64,000 nucleotides of DNA from Cryptomeria japonica (lineage: Eukaryota > Streptophyta > Pinopsida > Cupressales > Cupressaceae), in the NCBI RefSeq assembly GCF_030272615.1, contig NC_081415.1, positions 187,798,270-187,862,269 on the forward strand. Direction: 5' to 3'. This document shows positions 1 through 11,191 of this stretch, in pieces. The translations under genes and the position numbers were made by a program. The notes under the pieces were generated by a model. It was not told where the DNA came from, searched no databases, and saw nothing but the letters and a program-made list of their open reading frames with translations. Position 1 is the first letter of the stretch; every line of letters begins with the position of its first letter.

Positions 1-1670
1 TACTATAATGTCTAAGCCATAAACGCTTTTGACACAAGATGCCCATGGGCGCCCAAAGTGGGCCCATGTGCGAGCACGCTTCTCAAGGTGATGGAAGAGT
101 CAACTGGACGAAGACAAACTGGACCCCACGTAGGCACGCTTCTCGAGGCAAACAGGCAAAATTTTGCAGACGAAGGACGGGTTAACGAGCGAGCATGTTC
201 GAGAGAGATCAACGGCTCGCGCTATTTCGCGAAGGGAAGATGCACGTGAGTTAAACCAGCGAAATAGCGAAAGTGAACGAGAGCTGTCCACGTGTCGTGA
301 TAGGTGGCAGTCCAGCAGGTGGGTCTCGGTGAGGTGGCACACAGGTGGCAGTCCAGTGGCAATGACGTGGCGGCCAAGAGGCAGTGATGTGGCCGATAAG
401 TGGCAAAAGATGAGGTGTCATCCCAGGTGGCGCCCAGTAGACCCCATCAGCCAATCAAACCCCGCCACGTGGCAAGACGTCAAAGCACATTTGGAGATGA
501 AAAATTTAAAATTGAAATTGTTTATTATATAGTTTAGACTATATTAATAAATGAAAAATTTAAATGTTTGAGCACATTGGGGAATTAATTCACCCAGGAC
601 TCAATTTTTGGCCAAGGTATAAAGTGTTATATATTTTCGGAAAGCTCTTGAAACGAGGAATCCGATTATGAATTTAATTTGGACAAATGTGGGATATTTT
701 AGAAGCAGTTTCCACGGGAACAAAATTCAGTTAGAGAGGAGAGACACTTGGCAATTTTCAGTTGTGGATTTGTTTTTCTTCCCTCCTCTTTTTTATTCCC
801 CATTCTTCTCAGTTGTAAGGGTTCCAGAATTCTGTGAGAATGGCTCCAGTTTTCATGGCTTCCAATTTTGAGCATTCTTGAAGATTGTACAGGGCAGGGC
901 TTTTCCTTCAGTAATGGAGTTCAATTCTTGCTATAGGTATTTTTAGTTGTAGGGTCTTGTGTATGTAAGGCATACATAAATTCACATAGGATTGTCTCTA
1001 GATTTGTATTTCCATTTTATCAAATCAGATCCTCAAGGAGGATGAAATTTGTTATCTCAAGGAGATAGTTATGATTGTTTGCAGGGATTCTTCAAGGAAG
1101 GATTTAAATTCTACAGTAAATCATAAAAATGGAATATAGTTTCAAGATCTGATGATTTTGTGAATGATCTTAGTAATGCATTTATGCAAGGCATTAATGC
1201 ATGAATATTTAATAATGAAGATGGATTTGCAATCGAAGCTTTCATTTATAGTTTGATGTATGACTCTGTTTCCCTTGGATAAGGCACTGATCTTGCAATT
1301 AAAGGGGTTCTCAAACCAATTTAAAATCCAATCAGAATACCTTTAGTTTGTGTTATGTTTTGAAATGTTTCATCTATCTCATCCTCAAGTATAGTTGAGT
1401 TTTATGTGTAGATCTAGCCCATCTGCAATAAACTACTTGTTTTGGAGCTTTAGTGAGATCTATCTGTTTATGTTGATGCTGTCATAGGTGTGTAATAGGT
1501 TTAATTCTAAGCATCAAAGGTATACCCGCCTAGGTTTTGCAGAGCCTGAAGAGTAGAAGGATTCATATCCTTGTCATGTTGTCCAAGCCCTGAAGTTCTT
1601 CATAGATTGAATTGGCTACTTCATAGATCAATTGCAGGTGTTCTTGGGTTATCACTTTTGGTGCACAACA
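1..1670 (+). repeat. 5' LTR of LARD-1 (possibly truncated by window start)
   Basis: It is collinear with 6971-8640 at a constant offset of 6970. By eye I count about 44 substitutions over 1670 bases. It has a TATA-like TATAAAG at 618-624 and an AATAAA at 1427-1432, which are plausible promoter and polyadenylation signals. The first 500 bases are GC- and CpG-richer than the rest and carry several GTGGC-type short motifs between 300 and 480. The end ...CACAACA at 1670 is immediately followed by the primer-site region. Small ORFs inside it are not credible genes. Confidence 0.88.
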
Positions 1671-1674
1671 AAAA

Positions 1675-2094
1675 TGGCAACTCTGCTGGGTAGTAAATGA
1701 ACTGTCAAGAGCCTCTGGTTAAGAAAGAATTAATTCATATAAGGTTGAGATTATCCCATCCGAGTCACCACAACAAAAATGGCGACTCTGCTGAGGATGT
1801 AACGGTGTTTTATAATTGCATTATTCAGTAAGGTTGAGAAAAGTTCTAGTAACCTTGCTGACTGCAGTTAAACCCATGAGTCTAGCTAAAATTCATTTGG
1901 GGAAGAGTCTTAGAAGTGTACAAATCTGAAAGTCATTTTCAGATTTGGAAGTGTTTACCCTAGAAATTCTCGTTGCTAAGACATTTGAAAATATTGTGTG
2001 ACTTTGCTGTGTGGTGAGACCCAGAAATCTGAATGTGTTCAGAGTGAAGATCAGTGGTTAAGTTTTATTCCTCTTCAGGGAGGTGGCGACTCTG
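1675..2094 (+). promoter_or_regulatory. Three primer-binding-site-like copies after the LARD-1 5' LTR
   Basis: TGGCAACTCTGCTGGG starts at 1675, TGGCGACTCTGCTGAGG at 1780, and TGGCGACTCTG at 2084. The first two are each preceded by CACAACAAAAA or a close variant, so the LTR-PBS junction itself has been duplicated about 105 bp downstream. A PBS beginning TGGCGACTC would pair with the 3' end of a tRNA ending GAGTCGCCA. From general knowledge of plant Ty3 elements this is the tRNA-Arg type, but I cannot check it here. Confidence 0.6.
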
Positions 2095-2363
2095 TAAGAA
2101 CGAACCGAAGATTTGGAGGAGTTCTTCAAATTTTCAGTCAGAGGTGAAGTGAACAGCAGCAGCAAATTTATCAGGTATTCCCCAAGGTTTTTATGAAATT
2201 ATATGTTCCTTATAAGGTGAATCAATCACCATAGAAAGGAAAAGAAATTTGCAGTATGCATACTTCATGTTTTTGAAACAAATTTCAGTTACATGATCAA
2301 AGAAGTATGTAGTTCTAAAATTAGTGACTGCAAGGTTTTTGAAAAGAAAAAAAAAACAGTAAG

Positions 2364-3965
2364 GTGCATGGTCATGATAGTGGTTCAGTAGATGTTTTAA
2401 ACCCGATGGATCTAGATGTAGTTCCTAGATCTCCAAATCCTCTGTCAAATCTAAAAGAGATTGATAAAGAGATTGCAGTATGTCTTCAAAAGATCCGAGA
2501 GAAATTCATCTGGTTTTTAATAAAGAAAATAGGGAAAAGAAAAGAGGAAGAGTCATCATGTATTTTTTATAAAAGATTCATAGCTACGTTAAATGAGTTT
2601 CCAGCTGATGCTAGACCCCATGAGCTTGTTTTGATTGAATTATTTTTAGAGCTTGATGAGCCTAACTCAATTAATTGGTCTACTACCTTGAGAGAAGAGA
2701 GTGCTGCATGTATTAAAGAATGGATAGATAAGATTGAAGCAATTAAATCTGAAAATGTACACAAGATTGAGGACAGTGAGGGAGATGAATCCGTGAGTGG
2801 ATATGCCTCCTATGATGCTGAAGATGATTCTTATTCTCAGCATGACAGTTTAGATGTGTATTCAGAGCAAGAAGAAATTTATGAGAAAATAAGTAATTGT
2901 TCGAGTATTCATGAGCCCGTTGAGGTTTGAGATTTTAATGATATGGGTCACCTTGTTGTTAAGTTCAATCCACAAAATGTTTGCAACCCCAGTTATGAAA
3001 CTATGTTGCAACATATAGCAACACTTTATGAGCAGCATGACAAAGGTTATGATGCAGATGCGAGTTGTTGTAATGATGAAACAAATGTGCATAGAGACAT
3101 GAGCAGTGTTGATTTAATACCTTTATCAGATTGGGACAATGTTTACAGCTCAGAGGATGAAGCCAAGAAAAATGGAAATGAAGAAGGTTCACTAAGTAGT
3201 GAACAAATTTCAGAGCTCTTAGCTGCTGATTTTCAAAGATGTGGATTCAAAAATGTGCCCAATTTTTCATACCCACTCAATATATGTTTTGATTCTGATG
3301 ATGTTTTTGAGGGTGTAAAAAATGATACATATGATGTTGATTCTTTTCCTATGTTTGATAGACAAAATGATAATGCATATATGGTTGATAAGTATGATAA
3401 TGAAGGTTCATATGCTAATATGAATTCTGGCTTTGATATGCATTATGAGGATCGAACTTTTAGAAGATATGACAGATCTGGGGTGTTTTTCTCAGATTTG
3501 CAAGGAGGAAATGAACCATTGGCAAGTAAAAATCATGTACTTTCATGTGTGCAAAATGCTGATAGTTTTTGTGATCAGCAAGTGGAAGTGCAGTCATGTT
3601 ATGAGGAAGTTTTCCTCTCTAGTTTGCAAGCCATCATTGTGGAAGAGTGTTTATCATTTGAGCAAACTAGCAATAGAGATGTGCCTGATGTTTTCAACTT
3701 TCAGAATAAGTTAGGCCACTTTTCATTTCAGCTGGGAAAGAGTGGTAAAGAGTATGGCACTCTTATGTCACCTGGTGATCAGCACGTCCAGCATTCATTT
3801 GGTTTCCAAAGATTGATTGATTATGAACATGCTACTGATTATGTTTTATGTGACCAGCTGATTAGAAGTGGAAGTGTCTTTGATCAGGCAGATTGGAATG
3901 ATGATCTCAACTTACCTCGGGTTAGTGGAAATGAAAATCAAGTGTTTGACAGAGGTAAGAATTGA
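2364..3965 (+). pseudogene. Unknown acidic ORF of LARD-1, one in-frame TGA
   Basis: Two open stretches, 2364-2930 and 2943-3965, lie in the same frame and are separated by a single TGA at 2928. The whole would encode about 533 residues. The product is acidic and rich in Asp, Glu, Ser and Tyr, with a basic Lys/Arg patch near residues 45-62 and several short aromatic-acidic stretches in the second half. I see no zinc knuckle, protease, RT or integrase motif, and no signal peptide or membrane segment. It lies on the sense strand of LARD-1, about 0.7 kb after the 5' LTR, where gag would usually sit. It could be a highly diverged Gag-like protein, an element-specific ORF or a captured host fragment. 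The function is unknown. One nonsense codon in 1.6 kb suggests recent activity or recent coding constraint. Confidence 0.55.
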
Positions 3966-6900
3966 TTTCAGTTTTGATGGCCCAAGGCCATTTATAAGTT
4001 GTATATTTTGTACAGTCACTTTGCTTTCTGTTGTGTGGTTTTCAATAAAGTGCCCTGCTGTTTGGGTAGAATAAGGAAGCCCTGTTTTTGAAATGAGATG
4101 AGAAGAGAAGAATGATCCGTTTTTGGGTGGTCTGCTTAACCAAAGATATCTGGATTCTTGTGTTGATCTTGCAATCAACCATCCCCAGTCAGAGCCACTG
4201 TTGGGAGTATTTAAAACTGAGTCAAGTTTATAGGCCCATTTCAAAATTTTGCCCTGCATTTCCAAATGATTAAAATAAGTCAGTTTGAATGGCCTAGTTA
4301 GCAAGGGGGTAAAATGGAGCCAATTGATTTTCAGAGGGTAAAGCTCGGGATTCATGTCCCACACCTTTCATTTGGCCTATTCAGTGATGTGCAACTTTCA
4401 GAATTTATTTTGGATAAGTTTATGAGGTACCCATTTTGAGGGGTGAGCTGGAAGTGCATTTTAGGCACAAATGCAGATTTTATGGAGTAGCCTTCTTTGA
4501 ACGATTACATCTTTTGCCCTGTTGATCATCATGAAAAAATTCAAAATGGATTCAATTTTATGCATTAATGTGAATCACCCTACAAAATTTCAGGTCTTGA
4601 CGAATCCATTTGCTCAGTTTTCAAAACTGAATCCGTTTGCAGTTTGTGTGTTTTGGCAAGTCCCTGTTTCGATAGCTAGTCGGAGCCCTGTTTTGCACAA
4701 TTGTCAAACTTACCTCAGTAAGCATCATGCCAAATTGTTTCTTCTAGGTTGATGTCAGTATAAATGGTGGGCTACATTTCAAATTTCAAGTCCTTATGAA
4801 TCCGTTTGCTCAGTTTTCAAAGCTCAATCCGTTTGTAGTTTGTGATGTTTGCACAAGTGTAAAAATGTCCTAGTGAGCGTCATGTTAGAATGTTTGTTCC
4901 GGGCTAATTTTGGTATAAATGGTGAGCTACATTTCAAATTTCAAGCTTTTATCAATCCGTTTGATCGGTTTTCAAAAGGACTCATTTTGCCATCAAATTC
5001 AGTTATCCGCACTTCCAGTGTTAGATCAATTAATGTAGCCGTTTTGGTGAGTGCGCCATTTGCATCCTATCAGTCGGGTGATCAAACTGAGAATTCAAAG
5101 ATTTAATATGTACTTAAAGGTACCTATGTTCCAAATTTGAGGGCCTACGGAGGTCGTTTGATATTTTTGAGAAAGGCATCATGTGTTGCCAGAACATTGA
5201 CTTCATCAGGTCCGCAGTGTCGACAAAGCCAGTTGGCCATTTTCGGAAATTAATATCTCTTCGCTCGGGACTCGTCTTGAGAAACCGTTTGGTAGATGTC
5301 ATCCTTGTATATCAAAGTACATGCCTGTCAGATGGCGAGCTCCAGAAAGGTGTTTTGACAGGTTTGAAAATTACGTCATCGCGATTAAATGCGAAAATTG
5401 TGGCGTAATTGCCTGAAGGATGTAAAACGCAATTTTATGATCCGAAAATGGTGTCGATCATTTCCAGAGGTATGTTTGAGGTCCGTGAAGATACTCCAGA
5501 GGCCAGTAGCTTGAAAACGAAAATTTTTTTTAGTCGGACCTACTTTGGGGCCCGACCTAGCTCATCCTGTGCCTTATTATTTTTATTGGCGACTTGGCCT
5601 TATGAGCATTCCCAAAATAATGTTGACATCCACGGTTGGAGTTGAATACTTATATGTTTCCCACCAGAGGATAGTGCAAAATGAAGATACCTCTTATGGT
5701 CAAAACAACCAAGGCATTTTACATGCCAGATATGAGAAATGGAGGAGAAGATGTACTGTCAACGCGGAGTTCAAAACTAGAGGGATTGGTTGTATAAAAG
5801 CTACATCTTCTTCTAATGACATTAAGTTAGCAAATGAATTCAAACTGGATGGAGTTAGTCCTCACTTGCCAAGTGAATATTATGCCTCATGGATGGAAGA
5901 CTATTCTTCAGCATTAAATGGCACAAAGAATGGCTGTGTAAGAAATAGAGACCAAATATCCTCCTTGCTGTGGTATGTGGGGTTTTGTGTTTTCAAATTA
6001 ATGCATATTGGCAGCCAATGTTCTTCTTGGTGGAGTGGTGAATGAAGAAGCAATTAAAACATTCATAGCAAATGCAAATTAGATTGTGTCTTCCCTCTCT
6101 CACATGCCCTCTTTTCTCATCTTCCCTCTTTGCTGAATGTGTATTGTTTGGATGGCAAAACAGTTACAGCAGGCAATATATTATTAGCAGCAGACAGTAT
6201 GAAATATTAGCAGCAAGTGGAGATTTGCAACCAATGTGGCATGGTGGAAGACTGTTTTAAAGGCTTAAACAAATGCAAATTGGGTAGTGCAAAGCCATCT
6301 TCCCAAGCTCCTCCTTGCTGGAACGTGGTGATTGGTAGGGGGCAGTTTTGAAGTTCTAAACCATTGCAAAGGGGCAGCAAGGAGTATAGCAGTCCAGAGC
6401 AAAGCCAGCAGCCTCCTCCTCACGTGATGTTTAACCAGTAGCAAGCTTCTAAACAAATTGAAATTAATGCAGCAGGTTCAAGTTGTGTTTAGAGTTTGCA
6501 AAGCAAGGTAAATGCCACTCCTCCACTCCTCCCACATAGATTTTGGGAAGGTTGTTTCGAAGTTTTTAGAAACTGTGCAAATTCCATTCTCCTTCCTTGT
6601 GTGGCATGTTATGCAAACCACAATCTTCATTCTCTCTGTGCATGGTGGATGAAAAAAGAGCATTAGAGCTTTCAGAACCCCCCATTGCAGCTACAGAAAA
6701 TTCCAAACAAATGCAGTGTGGTTTATGAAATAGCATTGAATTTCAAATACAAAACAAAAATTTCAAACACCTCTCCCTCACGTGAGTATGAAACCTCCAG
6801 CATCATCCCCTGCAATGTGGCGTTGAAGGAAGCTCAGAAGGTTTTAAAAAAATGTGAAAACGCCATTAAAAACGTAGGAAAAGCTTCAAAAGGGCATTCC

Positions 6901-6970
6901 CAGGCATAACGTTTTATCCCACATGCACTGGAGGTAGTTATTTTTAATGTTTATAAGTAAAAACGCACTA
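3966..6970 (+). other. LARD-1 interior without recognisable genes
   Basis: This 3-kb stretch is mostly non-coding. It contains three diverged tandem copies of a roughly 160-bp unit (see the repeat entry), then a CpG-richer part (5100-5560). A possible short ORF of 166 codons (5545-6045) resembles nothing I know. A final part (6050-6950) repeats phrases such as AAATGCAAATT in a loosely duplicated way. No strong polypurine tract is visible directly before 6971; GGAGGTAG at 6931 is the best weak candidate. Confidence 0.5.
4545..5000 (+). repeat. Three diverged tandem copies, about 160-bp unit
   Basis: The phrase TTTCAAATTTCAAG or similar, followed by AATCCGTTTG and GTTTTCAAAA, recurs near 4585, 4785 and 4945. 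GGTATAAATGGTGAGCTAC occurs in the intervals (4755 and 4910). The copies differ by point changes and small indels, so this is an old tandem amplification inside LARD-1. Confidence 0.6.
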
Positions 6971-8640
6971 TACTATAATGTCTAAGCCATAAAGGCTTTT
7001 GACACAAGATGCCCATGGGCGCCCAAAGTGGGCCCACGTGCGAGCACGCTTCTCAAGGTGATGGAAGAGTCAACTGGACGAAGACAAAGTGGACCCCACG
7101 TAGGCATGCTTCTCGAGGCAAACAGGCAAAATTTTGCAGAGGAAGGACGGGTTAACGAGCGAGCATGTTCGAGAGAGATCAACAGCTCACGCTATTTCAC
7201 GAAGGGAAGCTGCACGTGAGTTAAACCAGCGAAATAGCAAAAGTGAACGAGAGCCGTCCACGTGTCGTGATAGGTGGCAGTCCAGTAGGTGGGTCCCGGT
7301 GAGGTGGCACGCAGGGGGCGGTCCAGTGGCAATGACATGGCGGCCAAGAGGCAGTGACATGGCCGATAAGTGGCAAAAGATGAGGTGTCATCCCAGGTGG
7401 CGCCCAGTAGACCCCATCAACCAATCAGACCCCGCCACATGGAAAGACATCAGAGCACATTTGGAGATGAAAAATTTAAAATTGAAATTGTTTATTATAT
7501 AGTTTAGACTATATTAATAAATGAAAAATTTAAATGTTTGAGCACATTGGGGAATTAATTTGCCCAGGACTCAATTTTTGGCCAAGGTATAAAGTGTTAT
7601 ATATTTTCGGAAAGCTCTCGAAGCGAGGAATCCGATTATAATGTTAATTTGGACAAATGTGAGATATTTTAGAAGCAATTTCCATGGGAAAAAAATTCAA
7701 TTAGAGAGGAGAGACACTTGGCAATTTTCAGTTGTGGATTTGTTTTTCTTCCCTCCTCTTTTTTATTCCCCATTCTTCTCAGTTGTAAGGGTTCCAGAAT
7801 TCTGTGAGAATGGCTCTAGTTTTCATGGCTTCCAATTTTGAGCATTCTTGAAGATTGTACAGGGCAGGGCTTTTCCTTCAGTAATGGAGTTCAATTCTTG
7901 CTATAGGTGTTTTTAGTTGCAGGGTCTTGTGTATGTAAGGCATACATAAATTCACACAGGATTGTCTCTAGATTTGTATTTCCATTTTATCAAATCAGAT
8001 CCTCAAGGAGGATGAAATTTGTTATCTCAAGGAGATAGTTATGATTGTTTGCAGGGATTCTTCAAGGAAGGATTTAAATTCTACAGTAAATCATAAAAAT
8101 GGAATATAGTTTCAAGATCTGATGATTTTGTGAATGATCTTAGTAATGCATTTATGCAAGGCATTAATGCATGAATATTTAATAATGAAGATGGATTTGC
8201 AATCGAAGCTTTCATTTATAGTTTGATGTATGACTCTGTTTCCCTTGGATAAGGCACTGATCTTGCAATTAAAGGGGTTCTCAAACCAATTTAAAATCCA
8301 ATCAGAATACCTTTAGTTTGTGTTATGTTTTGAAATGTTTCATCTATCTCATGCTCAAGTATAGTTGAGTTTTATGTGTAGATCTAGCCCATCTGCAATA
8401 AACTACTTGTTTTGGAGCTTTAGTGAGATCTATCTGTTTATGTTGATGCTGTCATAGGTGTGTAATAGGTTTAATTCTAAGCATCAAAGGTATACCCACC
8501 TAGGTTTTGCAGAGCCTGAAGAGTAGAAGGATTCATATCCTTGTCATGTTGTCCAAGCCCTGAAGTTCTTCATAGATTGAATTGGCTACTTCATAGATCA
8601 ATTGCAGGTGTTCTTGGGTTATCACTTTTGGTGAACAACA
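6971..8640 (+). repeat. 3' LTR of LARD-1
   Basis: This is a direct repeat of 1-1670. It ends ...GGTGAACAACA at 8640 and abuts GGTGTCAGTT of the interrupted copia gag. A TATA-like TATAAAG sits at 7588-7594. Differences from the 5' copy are concentrated in the first 740 bases. Many are C/T or G/A changes, several of them at CpG sites. Confidence 0.88.
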
Positions 8641-9687
8641 GGTGTCAGTTGATCTTTTGTTATTGCAATAAAATCCCATCCATTGTCTATTGATTCTTCA
8701 TCAGAATCATCTGTAACTCCTTCATCAGCATAGTAACATGATTTATCTCTATTCTTCTTAAATTTGTATCTTTAGGCTTATATGTTCTTTTAGCTTCTTC
8801 TCTCAATCTTGCATGTCTATCAGGACATATAGATGCTATGTGACCAACTTTATTGTAATTAAAATATTTAAATGGTTTTTTACCTTCATACTTACTTCCA
8901 ACTGGACCTTTAGGCATCTTCCTTGCAAATAGTGCTTCAAGTTCTTCTAGTTCTTCATTTTCCCTTCTGATATCTTCAAGTTCTCTTGCATAAAGTGATT
9001 TCCAATCAGATGATGATGGTGATGATGTTGCAGATGATCATGCTTTCAAGTCTAAATCAGTTTTAATTGTAGCAAAAGGACCAAATTCCTCAAGCTCAAA
9101 TGATGAAAGTTTCCCAACTAAGGTATCTCTAGAAACTGATGTATTAGGCATTGTTCTCAATTCATTAGTAGCAGTTACTTTCATTTTGTAAGCTGGTGGA
9201 AAAGCTCTTAAAACTTTAGAAACAATTTCATCTTCACTTAAGTAACCTCCACAACATTGTATTCCCAAAATAATTTTATTAACTATTTCATAAAAGCATA
9301 AATTCTTTCATCTTCTTCCATTTTTAAATTTTCATACCTGACCCGGTAACATTCCAGTTTTGCAATTTTGATAGTGGTATCTCCTTCATTCAAAGTCTCC
9401 AATTTATCCCAAATAGTTTTAGTAGTAGATCGGTCTGACAATCTCATGATTTGCTAATCTAATAATGTGCTCAAAAGTGCTTCTCTTGCTTTGCAATCAT
9501 TCTCTTGATCCTTGGTCAAATTTGGTGGATTAGGTTGACTTTAAGTAGGACCAACATAGCCATTCTTAGTAACTTCCCATGTATCTCTTCCAATGCAATT
9601 TAGATGTGTCTCCATTCTAATCTTCTATATACCATAGTTAGTTCCATCAAGTTTCAGACTGTCCTTCCTGAAAATGTTAGTTGCCAT
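8641..9687 (-). pseudogene. gag: Copia gag fragment (UBN2-type plus degenerate zinc knuckle), cut by LARD-1
   Basis: Read on the minus strand from an ATG at 9687, the start (MATNIF, then KLDGTNY and a KIRME stretch) is the classic opening of plant copia Gag, which packages element RNA in cytoplasmic particles. Further on, motifs such as TTKTIWDKLE and LECYRVRYE match the UBN2-type gag region. A CCHC zinc knuckle near 8860-8810 is damaged: the two first cysteines are replaced by Tyr, leaving GHIASIC. Several stop codons and frameshifts interrupt the frame. The fragment stops at 8641, where LARD-1 begins. The start fits its position 43 bases inside the primer site. No pol is visible; the rest would lie to the left, outside the window. 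Confidence 0.8.
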
Positions 9688-9730
9688 AGGATCTCCTCAA
9701 GCTGTTAGGCTTCTACAAAAAGAGGACTTA

Positions 9731-9742
9731 GCTCTGATACCA
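9731..9742 (-). promoter_or_regulatory. Primer-binding site TGGTATCAGAGC of the minus-strand copia
   Basis: On the minus strand TGGTATCAGAGC, the standard copia PBS complementary to initiator tRNA-Met, lies two bases after the LTR end (TAACA). This fixes the orientation of the element and the LTR boundary at 9745. Confidence 0.92.
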
Positions 9743-9744
9743 AT

Positions 9745-10229
9745 TGTTAGGAACCGGAAGGACAACTGAGAGGGGGGGGATGAATCAGCTGTCAATAAAT
9801 TTCAACCCAATTATAAATTACTTCAACTTAATACTTAATACCGGTAAACCAATCTTAATGCCGGTTAAACATTTTAACAGTGAATATCAATTTCGGTGAA
9901 ACTTAATGCATGAAACAGAAAGAGAAACAACATCCACAACACATAACACACAGATTTTTTGACGTGGAAACCCTATAAAGGGAAAAACCATGGTGGGAAA
10001 CCTTACCCACAATTAGATGATACTACTGTAGATAGTATGTGTATACAAATGGGGTTTGCACATGTAGAAAGGCCAACCAACTAGAGTGCACTGCTCAAAT
10101 AGGAGTCGCAATGACTACAATAGGATGGTTAAATACTAGAAAATGTACTAATTCAAAGTGCATCAACAATGTTGGATTCAGTACCGGTTTAAGCTCAGAT
10201 AAACACCTTCAAACCTTCTTTGAACCTTC
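9745..10229 (-). repeat. Copia 5' LTR, inner part (interrupted by LARD-2)
   Basis: The LTR end on this strand reads ...CCTAACA, next to the PBS. A C-rich run typical of plant copia U5 ends (seen here as GAGAGGGGGGG at about 9770) is present, along with the ACCGGT-type motifs shared by the other copia-like LTRs in this window. The LTR is broken at 10229 by LARD-2 and resumes at 26949. Only the small TSD CCTTC is duplicated. Confidence 0.8.
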
Positions 10230-11177
10230 TAAAGAGGCAAAAACCAACGAGGTGGATTCAGGTGGTTAGTGCACAAATAAAACACTAAAAGATATTAAAG
10301 CATGAAACATGAAGACAAAGATTATACCTTTTTATTTTTACCTCTCCCTTGGATTGAGCTTGATGAAGTGGATGATGAGGATGCGCCCTTGATGCTCCAC
10401 TTGATGTGTTGCTTGCTTGATTTGGATCTGGATTGATCTCCTTTGCTCAACAAGAATTGATGGATTTGATAGGACTGGATTTGAGTGATGGATTTGGTAG
10501 AGGATTATGAAGAGAGAGGAGAAAAGAGCAGCATAACAATGCATGAGAAGTGGATTGTTTGTGAGGAGAATAAGCTCCAATTTATAGATTTGATGAGGCC
10601 AATGGAGGGCCAAGATTGATTTGATCATGAAGGGTTGAGATTGATTTTAGATAGAAGGCATGGATCAAGGGTGCCTTGGGAAAATAAATAGGAATATAAA
10701 CTTCCTTGGGAAAAGGGGGGAGAAATTTGAATTTCAAATATGAGGAATTAAAAATTCCAAAATAAGGATGCATTGAGGGATTCAAAGAAATTTGAATTTC
10801 TTTGAGAGACTCAATGTTGATGTGACATGAGTGGGAATTAAAAATTGAGGGATAATGATAAGCATGATTATGAGAGATTCAATAAGGATTAATTAGGTTG
10901 AGTGGGATTAGGAAAAGTGATTTGTAGGAATCACATGACTAGGTTAATTAATTAGAATTAATTAACTGAGTGGGTTTAGAGGAAATAATTATTGGAGGGG
11001 ACTTTAGAAGAATAGGGGAATAATTAATTTATTTGATAAATTAATTATTGGACAATAGTGATAGGATTAATTAAATTAGATTTAATTGATTCTGAGAGGA
11101 ATAAGGATAACATAATTAAGTCAATTAATTATGTTGATAGGCTTAAATTAATTAAATATTAATTATAGGTGTCTATA
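10230..11177 (-). repeat. 3' LTR of LARD-2
   Basis: It is collinear with 25956-26943, with scattered substitutions and a few small indels; for example the right copy has about 18 extra bases near 26040. On the minus strand it starts with TATAGACACC where the other LTR has TGTAGACACC. A minus-strand TATA box lies at 10586-10581. The U3 half (10800-11177) is very AT-rich, with many TTAATTAA-like words. Confidence 0.88.
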
Positions 11178-11191
11178 TTTTGCCCCTCTTT
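11178..11191 (-). promoter_or_regulatory. Polypurine tract of LARD-2
   Basis: On the minus strand AAAGAGGGGCAAAA lies immediately upstream of the 3' LTR, where plus-strand synthesis primes in LTR elements. It is absent beside the other LTR, which supports the orientation. Confidence 0.75.

Larger units (their letters stand above)
1..8640 (+). mobile_element. LARD-1: non-autonomous LTR retrotransposon with 1.67-kb LTRs, left end at or beyond the window edge
   Basis: Positions 1-1670 and 6971-8640 are near-identical direct repeats separated by about 5.3 kb, the layout of an LTR retrotransposon. A primer-binding-site-like sequence follows the first repeat at 1675. The interior holds no gag, protease, reverse transcriptase, RNase H or integrase that I can recognise. 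It has one long sense-strand ORF (2364-3965) and otherwise non-coding DNA, which fits a large retrotransposon derivative (LARD) mobilised in trans. The match between the two LTRs runs to base 1, so the true 5' end may lie outside the window and the left TSD cannot be read. The 3' LTR ends in ...ACAACA and lies directly against a minus-strand copia gag, so this element was inserted into that gag. Confidence 0.85.
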
